Of a stretch of DNA of 36,572 nt, positions 29,601 through 36,530 are shown piece after piece. This DNA comes from Chara braunii (taxonomy: Eukaryota; Streptophyta; Charophyceae; Charales; Characeae), in contig BFEA01000100.1 of NCBI GenBank assembly GCA_003427395.1, positions 1,270,627-1,307,198 of the forward strand, given 5' to 3'. Positions within the stretch are counted from its first letter, which is position 1. Every line of letters begins with the position of its first letter. Below the pieces are notes generated by a model, which was given only the letters and a program-made list of their open reading frames with translations, was not told the origin of the DNA and made no database searches. The position numbers and the translations under genes are program-made.

Positions 29601-30962
29601 CGAGGAGGGCGGACCGACACAGGAAGAAGAGTCGGATGCAGAGGGCGGGGCAGGGGAAGAGTCGGATGCAGAGGGCGGGGCAGGGGAAGAGTCGGATGCA
29701 GAGGGCGGGGCAGGGGAAGANGAAGAGTCGGATGCAGAGGGCGGGGCAGGGGAAGAGTCGGATGCAGAGGGCGGGGCAGGGGAAGAGTCGGATGCAGAGG
29801 GCGGGGCAGGGGAAGAGTTGGATGCGGACGAGGGAACAGGCGAAGAGTCGGATGTGGTTGAAGGCACAGGGTAAATGTCCGATGTGGAGAGAGGCAGACG
29901 GAAAGCGTCGTCGGATGCTAAGGACGGCACAGGGAAAGAGAGGGAGGGCGGCACGGGTAAGGAGGGTGAGATGGGGGTATAGTCAGCTGAAGAGGGAGAC
30001 AGGGGAGGGGTGGAGTCAGATGGTGGGGAGAGCGATGAAGAAGGAGAACTCTGAGAGGCGGAGGGGAGGGGCGGAGAGGTCGAGTGAGCGCGAGGTTCAG
30101 CGGAGGAGGAAGTGGAAGATCTGGAAGAGAGGGAGGAGGACGATGGAGTTGGCGGGAAATGAGATTCGGAGTTGAAAGATGACAAAGCAGCTGAAGAGAT
30201 TGCAGCTATGTCTTCTGAACCAGAGGTCCTGGGGGAAGAGCTTGAGAGGGAGGGAGGTGGTGGAGAGGGGGAGTAGACTGACCGCCGAATGCGCTGGCGC
30301 AAGGACTTCCGCAGGGCAGGGGAAGGGCCGGCGAACTTCCGCCGGACGCTGGCATTCTCAGAGTGAGGGCTTTTGCCTCCTCCCAAAGCGAGTAGAACGC
30401 GGCCAATCCCATTCTCGATGGCGAAGGAGGGGAACAAGGAATTCGAAAATGAAGGAGGGGAAGTGGAGGGCGGAGAGGCTTGATGAGGCTGTGATGATAC
30501 CAGATAGCCGCTACGGTGTCTCTGGGTATGGAGAAGCTCAGGCATGGAGGGTGAGGAAGGAGAGGGAGGAGGTTGAGAAGAGACAGAAGACAGATGAGAA
30601 GTAGGAGGAAGGGGAAGAGGAGAATCGTTGGCGAAGGAGAGGGAGGAAGAAGAAGAACTGAGAGAGGGAGGGAGGGTACTGCCATCATTGGCATTGATTT
30701 CCGCTGGAGATCGTACCCCGATTGATCGGCCATAACGTCCATCCGCAAGCGCTAACAACATAAGCGTCAGGACGACGAGGACAAGGATAGTCAACACTGA
30801 ACGCACAATCCGTGGGGAGTAATTACTCCTGTCTGCTATCCAATTCGGGGAGGAGGCAGCCATGTATAATGATGAAAGATCATCACCCCCCCGATAATCT
30901 CGACAACGAAAGCAAACGGGTCTGTCGCCAATGCCACCCATATAAGTGGTCGCTGCCTCCAT
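26637..30962 (-). CDS. Receptor-like protein kinase with giant Ser/Pro-rich ectodomain
   Basis: An uninterrupted 1441-codon frame, no intron evident. Residues 52-73 are a hydrophobic segment ending in ALADG. Starting at Met34 (30863) this would be an ordinary signal peptide, so Met34 may be the true start. Residues about 80-960 are Ser/Pro/Ala-rich with SP, AP and PP motifs of the kind O-glycosylated in extensins and arabinogalactan proteins. They include six SSPAPPSASD-type repeats. A membrane segment lies at about 976-1000, followed by basic RRVRNGEEK. The kinase domain (about 1090-1400) has IGRGRFGIVYKG, AIKRL, HGDVKLRN (about 1249), ADYGLA (about 1269), APE and SDKMDIYAFGIV, matching plant RLK/Pelle kinases. 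It has HGD instead of HRD (a non-RD kinase) and DYG instead of DFG; Lys and both catalytic Asp are kept. The likely role is plasma-membrane signalling at the cell wall, similar in plan to plant PERK kinases; ligand unknown. Confidence 0.88.
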   Translation of the reverse strand: MEAATTYMGGIGDRPVCFRCRDYRGGDDLSSLYMAASSPNWIADRSNYSPRIVRSVLTILVLVVLTLMLLALADGRYGRSIGVRSPAEINANDGSTLPPSLSSSSSSLSFANDSPLPLPPTSHLSSVSSQPPPSPSSPSMPELLHTQRHRSGYLVSSQPHQASPPSTSPPSFSNSLFPSFAIENGIGRVLLALGGGKSPHSENASVRRKFAGPSPALRKSLRQRIRRSVYSPSPPPPSLSSSSPRTSGSEDIAAISSAALSSFNSESHFPPTPSSSSLSSRSSTSSSAEPRAHSTSPPLPSASQSSPSSSLSPPSDSTPPLSPSSADYTPISPSLPVPPSLSFPVPSLASDDAFRLPLSTSDIYPVPSTTSDSSPVPSSASNSSPAPPSASDSSPAPPSASDSSPAPPSASDSXSSPAPPSASDSSPAPPSASDSSPAPPSASDSSSCVGPPSSSGTAPVPPSSSDSAPVPPPFSSYSAPVPPSSSMSSPVPSSASTSSPVPPFASDSSSVTLPSSSDTSPVPPSASDTSPLPPSSSDSAPVVPPSSSDSATAGPPFSSDSAPAPPSSRSDQMPPSSAELASSSAPALSSTEPAASESEPSASTEATSRRSVSTPSSSSAVASHSSPSSSFTPSSSNPSSKPTPSSSNPRSEPTPSSDLIPTLDSSGASESMPMSLSSLDSSTSSSLTPASSGSITSLDSGFASISSVAPSSAALASTPNPPSLSSSSSAAPSSSQAFVPSSQAPSSHSLPLASVPSSRASSRSVSQPSPPDSAFSSVPASSSAPPSSSSSSSSSPKSIVLPSSSPPSSASSVSVPPAAPQSDRTGVSISSSPVPTSLPQAPSFAFPSSSSSLATPPPPSAAPSFFPPPSPFPGSSSAAPPRFSSPRSAPSDSTLPPSSPLSTFMGFPPAPKSWPPPYPSPESSATATPQPPNKPSRQPSASAGGSSSNQGGKASREDDAENDLSGASNESIVPMLAYIVTPTAFVALLIAVCLAVVVLRRVRNGEEKERSPAPQVAQPSNARTPPRGTRGRGAASARNRSAAGVAPAAAGDPVVVGAATPRQGGPWFPPRTSGSLQVRTEELLGAIAGPTRFSYLQLRLATNGFRTEIGRGRFGIVYKGTFPGGTMMAIKRLENYRPRLPSSAANTAAGASAAESTTVHRSPEAAFIAAVSSLSRLQHSNVVPLLGYCMDGKRFMLANEYMANGNLDDAIFAPKNESFLLSMEARCRIALDVAKGIRYLHEECKSRLLHGDVKLRNVLLNEEMRGHVADYGLASLYVAARKSVGGSGDASDHQSAVFVAVDKRATSSYTAPECGTTTTVVVSDKMDIYAFGIVVLEMVTGRRNLAVESGEGGGGGLHQAAGYLPAYVISSMEAGRLRRIVDRRLEDNFDEEKVERLLRVALLCVKPQPEDRPGISRVVALLQGHGGLTRKDSFSGILFNR
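29630..29820 (-). repeat. 30-bp coding minisatellite in the kinase ectodomain
   Basis: Six near-identical 30-bp units encode SSPAPPSASD. A 6-base insertion with one N (29721) in the middle keeps the frame. Degenerate versions of the unit extend from about 29260 to 29960, so the ectodomain grew by repeat expansion. Copy number in the assembly may be unreliable. Confidence 0.9.
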
Positions 30963-31184
30963 TCGCGCACATCGCCCCGTTCTCTGAACAGCCTTGATGA
31001 GGGCACCTCCACCTCCACCGCCACCCTATGCAGCACACACACCCACCAACACCAATAATGAAACCAGTCTGCGATGACGATGACAGAGTTAAAAGCACCT
31101 GTGAGAGGCACACTGGTCCCTAACCTCCTCTTCGCTGCAGAAGAGGGATTACTCCCCAGTCTTCAATCGCCAAGATGTGGGCGC

Positions 31185-31192
31185 TATTATAT
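31185..31192 (-). promoter_or_regulatory. Possible TATA box of the kinase gene
   Basis: Minus-strand ATATAATA lies about 225 bp upstream of the 30962 start codon and about 325 bp from Met34. It is AT-poor on both sides. No other promoter element supports it. Confidence 0.2.
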
Positions 31193-32147
31193 CCTCTCAT
31201 CTTCCATAAATGTGCTGCATCATGTCACGAAAACAGTCCACATGCATTCGCAATCATACCCACAATCTTTCGACACTCCCTTTCCAATTACCAGTGGTCG
31301 CTGCCGAAGGCGATCATTGGTCCTCGGTCCACCACCACTCCCGCCAAATGCGCAAAAGATGAACCTGGTCAAGTGTTCGAGTCCTGTACTCGTCATGCAT
31401 GCATGCAGCGTATATATATACATATGTATACCGTATTATCACATTCTAGTTGAAGACACTGAAGCCAATTAACTACATTTAGCAACTAGAGGAGGCCCAT
31501 TGTCTCCTGCACAGGGTGACAGCGCCTCTGCTTCCCAGCTTGCTTAATTTTACAGGGTCACCTGCCTGCTTTCACCCTATATACCCCTCCCAACCAATAG
31601 CCCTACCCCTGCATTTCACCCATCACGCTTTCATCATTATCTCACCCCTTCGCTCTCAAAATAGGGCGGCAGCAGCGGCCGAGAGAACTACGCCCACTAC
31701 ACCGTACCTCTAGACATGCGATCATCTTCGCGTGCTGAGCTTCCTTCTACCTGTTCCTCTGTAGTACCTCAGTTATACCGCAGTTATTATCTCAGTAATA
31801 CCACACTCCACAATGCACCAATCACGCTTTCTGACACCGTTCATCTATCCCTGTAACGTCGCTGTCACACTACACGTCTATCCGACAGTACATCGCCGCT
31901 GCAGCACCTTATATCAAGTTCCGGCCACTCCAAGAAAAAGCTTTTTTTTTTTCTCTATTGTCTCTCATCAACAGCAAACTTCAGCTCACACTCAGCTGCC
32001 CCAATCAATGCTTCATCCCACGCCGCTTTCACGCCGTTGGTAGGTCAACCACATTACATTGATTGTACCCTGCCCAACCCCTTCTCCTGATCGGAGATTG
32101 CACCCAGGTTGATGACCTGTTTGCGGCAATCAATTATAGAAGTCATA
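31193..32147. other. Upstream intergenic region of the kinase gene
   Basis: No gene or repeat is recognised. It contains a short TATATATACATATGTATACC stretch near 31410, CATGCATGCATGC near 31396 and poly-T at 31941-31951. Confidence 0.4.
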
Positions 32148-32269
32148 GGGCCTCGCTGCACTACTCTTGAAATTCACAAAAGACAAAAATCATGGCCGTG
32201 TATCTTTCCATGTTCTGGCGGAAGATTCACTCTCGTTTTGCACATTTCGAGAGTAGTGCAGCGAGGCCC
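32148..32269. mobile_element. MITE-1, intact copy
   Basis: 122 bp with 20-bp perfect terminal inverted repeats (GGGCCTCGCTGCACTACTCT and its complement), flanked by ATA on both sides. The pairing continues imperfectly inward. It is the best copy of a family also seen at 20530, 21684 and 34402. There is no coding capacity. The superfamily is uncertain: the target duplication is 3 bp and AT-rich. Confidence 0.85.
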
Positions 32270-32843
32270 ATACTCACCTCATCAAGCGTTCACACTTATG
32301 ACCACGGTCTCTTGCTTGATTGACCCCCATGCATGCAATTACGTGAATGGGGGGGGGGAATTGCCGCCAAGTGCGAATCCATGCCCTAGCTGCAGGAGCT
32401 ACTCCTGCAGTCTGCCCGCCCTCAGACAGGATCGGCAGTTCAAAACTTGTGATCCAGTCGCTCGCTCATCCACGTGTCAAGGCCAGAAGCACAGTGATAA
32501 GTCACGGCTCTGGTAATAGCATAGGGAGAGAAAAGATAAGAGACCAAGCGAGATGACGTCACAATCCTCGAGATGACGCCACCACCATTCCAGCCGGCTC
32601 CGATCAAACGCGCACCATCTACTGGCTGATCGTATCATCGTTTTCTGTAATAACGGACCCCTCCGCCAGCAATGCATGCCTTTCCTCGCCCCACTGACTT
32701 CTGGGCGCCGTCTTTACACTCCTTTGCCAACTTCAACCTCTGCCCGTTTCTCACACAAAAGAAGGTGCGCACCGATCAGAACCTGAACGGGCAGCGAAAT
32801 TTTAACACTTCGGCAAGTATATTGCACAAAATTTTACCCATTC

Positions 32844-32845
<2 letters not shown>
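32270..32845. other. No recognisable feature
   Basis: Unique-looking intergenic sequence. A CTGCAGGAGCTACTCCTGCAG palindrome-like stretch at 32390-32410 is the only notable point. Confidence 0.4.

Positions 32846-32918
<73 letters not shown>
32846..32918 (+). repeat. (CT)n microsatellite
   Basis: About 36 uninterrupted CT units. Confidence 0.95.
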
Positions 32919-32920
<2 letters not shown>

Positions 32921-33102
32921 GCTAACGAACTAAAAGGAGGTTCGACAAACGCCTCACTACTTCCATGTATTCGCTTGGCCCTCCGCGTGTATCCGTTTGG
33001 CGCCAACAAACTACTACAGTAGACGGACCGAGTTCGGCTCGTCAACTTCTGGACCAGCTACCCACGCAGTGGTCCACTCGTCGGAGATCCACCCTTGCAT
33101 TG

Positions 33103-33103
<1 letters not shown>

Positions 33104-33189
<86 letters not shown>

Positions 33190-33193
33190 ACAC
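33104..33193 (+). repeat. (CT)n-(CA)n compound microsatellite
   Basis: About 17 CT units pass directly into about 25 CA units. Confidence 0.95.
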
Positions 33194-33695
33194 GATGATA
33201 TAAACGCGCACCGTCGAGTGTCTTCAACAGACTCTCGCGCGTTTCCGGTCATTAGAAATAGCCCGCTGCCTCAGCCGCGACGTGTCACCCATCATCACAC
33301 CACGGGGAGGAGTACAGAAATGATGGTTGTCGCATTGTAGGAGTTATTCATTGCAGGACTTTTTATGAAAGGGATGACTGTGTGAGGTTTCCAATTGTAC
33401 GACACCCCATCCACCGTGGACTGGCTGGAATGCAGTCTATTGAGTTTTTTTTTTTTTTTTTTTTAAGCTATATTCTTCTCTCATCTATCTTATTTTTCTT
33501 GCTAGTACTCATCTATCTCATCCTCTCACTAGTGTAAAATCGGTCGCGCGCTGGAACAAGAACATCGGCGCTGGTCTCGTAGCACGACCCTGACTATTGC
33601 GCATCGCCGCCGTTCACAGACGGGTTCACTGGATTATGCACCTGGCCACACAACACGGAAAACAAAGAAAACGCACATTGCCACACAGTGTGTAA
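33194..33695. other. No recognisable feature
   Basis: A poly-T run at about 33446-33464 and otherwise unassigned sequence. Confidence 0.4.
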
Positions 33696-33740
33696 AGATT
33701 CATCCGTTCCTATTCATAGTAACGAACGAATGCATCTCCC
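33696..33740. repeat. Palindromic CTATTCATAGTAACG motif
   Basis: Contains CGTTCCTATTCATAGTAACG, an imperfect palindrome shared with the centre of the foldback element at 22832-23079. The surrounding GAATGCATCT is also shared. Confidence 0.6.
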
Positions 33741-33926
33741 CATGGCATGGATTGGCTCCGGTCACTATATGCACAGTTCCAGCGACACTAATTGGAACTA
33801 TTTTAAAAAAGGAAACACGAAAAGTATCATTCCTGCCGGCCGTTGGGACCCTCGTCCCGCCTCGTCCCGCCCTGCCTACCGGGTAGTTGGAAGCGCGCCT
33901 GTTGCCACTCCAAATTCCCAAATTTT

Positions 33927-34353
33927 TTTATTTTTTATTTTTCTGTAAAAGGGCGATGGCCTTGAGGTATTATCATCGGACCCAGCCCAGGTAAATTCAA
34001 TCTTGTGTCTGATCTGACAACGGTGGCCTTTTCAGCCCAGGGTGGCCTGATAGCCTTAGGGTGGCCTGATGGCCTTCAGGGAACCCCCAACGGGGGCCAC
34101 CGGCCAGGGGACAGCCGGTGGCAGAGGGACCGAGCATCATCTGAGTGGCCAGTTGCTATGCCTCCCCGATTACCCCTCCCCCTATGAACATCAGGAGAGC
34201 CTGCTGTTTAATGCCAATTGGGGGACCAACCGGCTATCTCTAGGTGGCGGGCGCTAAGCATGCCCAGGAAGGTACATGAGGCCAATGGGGATTGAACCCA
34301 AGCCCTCCTGAATGCCACTTGAGTGCCTTACCAACTGAGCTAGGCCGCTGGAT
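33927..34353 (-). mobile_element. tRNA-derived SINE (SINE-B), full-length
   Basis: On the minus strand it opens with a tRNA-like head GCGGCCTAGCTCAGTTGGTA (A box) and GGGTTCAATCCCC (B box), about 65 nt. A roughly 330-bp unrelated body follows, including CAACTGGCATT-like, TCGGTCCCTCTGC and CACCCTGGGCTGAAAAGGCC blocks, and then an A-rich tail. It is flanked by a 15-bp direct repeat AAATTCCCAAATTTT (33912-33926 and 34354-34368), the target-site duplication expected of LINE-driven insertion. Polymerase III would transcribe it from the internal boxes. Confidence 0.93.
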
Positions 34354-34401
34354 AAATTCCCAAATTTTCCAACGGCGCTCGCTTGGCAACCGGAACATTT
34401 T

Positions 34402-34527
34402 GGGCCTCGTGGCTTCACTACTCGAAATGTGCAAAATGAGAACGAACCTTTCTGTAGAATAATGGAAAGATACACGATCATCATTTTTGTCTTTTGTGCA
34501 TGTCGGGAGAGTAGCGGAGCGAGGCCC
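34402..34527. mobile_element. MITE-1 copy
   Basis: 126 bp with GGGCCTCGTGGCTTCACTAC and its imperfect complement at the other end (GAGTAGCGGAGCGAGGCCC). Flanks are TTT and ATT, an imperfect 3-bp duplication. It aligns along its length with 32148-32269. Confidence 0.75.
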
Positions 34528-34864
34528 ATTCTGCCGGCCGGCCTTCTGCGCGTCCCCGCGCGCGAAACGTCCCAAACTCCGCTCCGCGGGAAGTGAGGAA
34601 TCCCAAAAAAAAAAAAAAGGAAAAGGAAATCACTCCCACGGACGCCACTGAACACCGGCCGGTGCAGAAGCGCCAAGGCGGCTCCTTCCGGCTCTCCTAC
34701 CGGTAGCGCCGAAATATCCTTTCACTTCGACCGTCTGGATTTGTGCGCGTAATCCGCGCGCACACACCGTGGCATGTTGGATGTTGGATGTGGAATTAGA
34801 CAAAATAATAATAATAATAATGTTGGATGTGGAACTCGCTGCCATCTCTAGCAGCTCTCAGCTA

Positions 34865-34897
<33 letters not shown>

Positions 34898-34959
34898 CCT
34901 CTCAGCTTTCGAGTAAACGCGCACCCAGATGGCAGCCCACTGTTGCTGGCGCTCGTCAG
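34528..34959. other. No gene recognised
   Basis: Contains a (TAA)n stretch near 34804-34820 with a repeated TGTTGGATGTGGAA, and poly-T at 34866-34898. Confidence 0.4.
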
Positions 34960-34965
34960 AACCGC

Positions 34966-35265
34966 TGTCCCAAAATTTTGGGACGTCGCAGGGCTGGTAA
35001 TGGTTCGGTGGGAGAGGGCTGGTGGGCCCTGAGAAAACTAAGGTAGACCGGGGGCCAGGGCCCACTACCAGTAGCAGCGTTGAGTTTCCTAAACGCCCGA
35101 ATCTGGACGAGCTTCTGGAGACGTGCAGTTGAGGAAACTCAAGGCGATTTTCCCTCCCCACATCTCCACAAACACGTCCAAATTCGTGCGTTGAGGCCCT
35201 CATTAAGGCCAGGTCTGGTAGTGCTTCGGTGGGAGAGGCCTGGTGGGCCCCAAAAAGAAATGACG
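34966..35265. repeat. Direct repeats flanking a foldback segment
   Basis: TTCGGTGGGAGAGGGCTGGT, then GGGCCC, near 35003 recurs at 35226 with few changes. Between them, CGCCCGAATCTGGACG (35093) is an inverted copy of CGTCCAAATTCGTGCG (35176), and TTGAGTTTCCT pairs with AGGAAACTCAA. GTCCCAAAATTTTGGGAC at 34967-34984 is a perfect 18-bp palindrome. Probably a foldback DNA element. Confidence 0.5.
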
Positions 35266-35337
35266 CCGGCCTGCCGAGTCCAACCGTTGGGCAGCCAGCG
35301 CGTATGTGAAAACACACTCGCGGGAAAAGTAAAAAGT

Positions 35338-35433
35338 GTGCCCGTCTCCAAGGATGACACGGATCGGGAAAAGTCAAAAGTGTGCCTGTGCAAGGATAAC
35401 ACGCATAGATCGAGAAATGGTCCAAATCTCTAA
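35338..35433 (+). pseudogene. U6 snRNA-derived fragments (two 3' pieces)
   Basis: 35381-35430 reads GTGCCTGTGCAAGGATAACA, then CGCATAGATCGAGAAATGGT and CCAAAT, the 3' half of U6. A second, more degenerate 3' piece (CCAAGGATGACACGGATCG) precedes it at 35338-35375. There is no 5' half, so this is not a functional gene. Confidence 0.75.
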
Positions 35434-35530
35434 ACAAGGGGGAAAAAAGCCGGGACAATTGCACCTGTACCCCACTATACCAAGTCCCAGTGCGAACTTG
35501 CATCTATACCCCTAGCCCGTTCTACTTTGC

Positions 35531-35662
35531 GTAGTACCCAACTTTCCCCCTGTGGGAAATTGTAGCCACCCAACTTTTCCCCTGTGCGAAATTGTAGCCA
35601 CCCAACTTTTCCCCTGTGCGAAATTGTAGCCTCCCAACTTTCCCCCTGTGCGAAATTGTAGC
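35531..35662 (+). repeat. Tandem repeat, 32 bp x 4
   Basis: The unit reads approximately CCCAACTTTTCCCCTGTG, then CGAAATTGTAGCCA, with small variations among the four copies. Confidence 0.9.
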
Positions 35663-35781
35663 CTTACCCAGTCCGGTACACCGCAGTTACAGACCACCAA
35701 AATTATGCTCATCCCCAGACACTGGGCTGGCAAAATTGTGCATGTATCTACACCGAGTGGCGGGCCGTGGATGGCCGACAA

Positions 35782-35920
35782 GGAAATTATGCTCATGCCC
35801 ACAAGTGGACTGTTGTGGCCCAACAGCTCCTGGGTATGAGCATAATTTCCATGAAATTATGCTCATGCCCACAAGTGGACTGTTGTGGCCCAACAGCTCC
35901 TGGGTATGAGCATAATTTCC
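35782..35920. repeat. 70-bp hairpin unit, tandemly duplicated
   Basis: Each unit begins GGAAATTATGCTCATGCCCA and ends TGGGTATGAGCATAATTTCC. The ends pair almost perfectly (20 bp with one bulge). The two units (35782-35850 and about 35851-35920) are near-identical. Weaker relatives with ATTATGCTCAT lie at 35699 and 35977. Confidence 0.9.
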
Positions 35921-36328
35921 ATCATCCTGTAGTAGGGTATATGAACAATTTGGCCGGTCCACCTCAGTGCCCTGTATGCCCATAATTTTTCCTGGGTATG
36001 TCCATAATCTGTGCATTCCGTAGTTGGTTACCACCGCAATTTTTGATATACCAACCTGGGTCCACCTCAGTTCCGGGCACGCAAACAATTTCCTCCGACG
36101 GTTTTCCTGGTGTAGATTCAAGTTGGTGCTGGGACTCGGTGAAGTGGGGTACAGATGCAAGTTTTCCAAAAAAGAAAAAACCCTACCAGAAAGGGAAAAA
36201 AAGGAAACCATTTCCCACACACATGAAAGTCCGACGAAATAGTCTGGTACAGTCATGCTTTTTTTGAGTGTACAGCGAATATGACAACACACACACGGGT
36301 TGGTGTGATCAAAGTCGCTCACTTTGTT

Positions 36329-36400
36329 CAGGGGTGTCGCTAACTCTGGGCGATGTGGTGAGTTAGCGACACCCATCGCCCAGAGTTAGTGACACCCCTG
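36329..36400 (+). repeat. Long hairpin inside the hammerhead element
   Basis: 36329-36354 (CAGGGGTGTCGCTAACTCTG, then GGCGAT) is complementary over 26 bases, with one mismatch, to 36375-36400. The 20-base loop contains a small GGTG/CACC stem. A rod-like fold of this type is common in self-cleaving circular RNAs. Confidence 0.85.
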
Positions 36401-36432
36401 AGAATGGGTCCATCAGTCAAATGAATCCTGGG

Positions 36433-36489
36433 CAGACTGTCGGGGTTCAACCTCCTGATGAGTCCGTGAAAGTCCAACAAAACAGTCTG
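36433..36489 (+). ncRNA. Hammerhead ribozyme, type III, core mutated
   Basis: Stem III: CAGACTGT (36433-36440) pairs without mismatch with ACAGTCTG (36482-36489). The cleavage triplet is GUC with C17 at 36441. Stem I: 36442-36454 forms a 5-bp hairpin (one G-U pair) with a 3-base loop. The catalytic core CTGATGA is at 36455-36461. Stem II: GTC (36462-36464) should pair with GAC, here AAC (36476-36478). The conserved GAAA is AAAA here (36479-36482). The partial neighbour at 36225 has the intact GACGAAA, so both defects are CG-to-CA changes. The layout is that of a hammerhead by established consensus. Activity of this copy is doubtful; an ancestral or sister copy would probably cleave. Confidence 0.75.
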
Positions 36490-36523
36490 GCACAGTCATG
36501 CTTTTTTGACTGAATAGCGAATA

Positions 36524-36530
<7 letters not shown>

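Larger units (their letters stand above)
35455..36166. mobile_element. Element with about 50-bp terminal inverted repeats
   Basis: The left end (CCTGTACCCCACTATACCAA, then GTCCCAGTGCGAACTTGCAT) is an inverted, roughly 75 percent identical copy of the right end. The right end, reversed, reads ACTTGCATCTGTACCCCACT, then GAGTCCCAGCACCAACTTG. The interior holds the 32-bp and 70-bp tandem repeats listed separately. No coding region is present. A foldback-type non-autonomous element is the best reading. Confidence 0.55.

Noticed and set aside
28005-30000. A CRISPR-like array (30-bp repeats)
   Set aside because: The repeats abut with no spacers, lie inside a coding frame and encode a Ser/Pro decapeptide in a eukaryotic gene.
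28025-30175. Long frames on the plus strand and in other minus frames over the kinase ectodomain
   Set aside because: Shadows of the Ser/Pro-rich reading frame. The minus-strand frame is the one that joins the signal sequence, the membrane segment and the kinase domain.
34286-34350. A functional tRNA gene
   Set aside because: The A and B boxes are present, but the sequence runs into a SINE body and is flanked by a 15-bp target duplication, so it is a SINE head.
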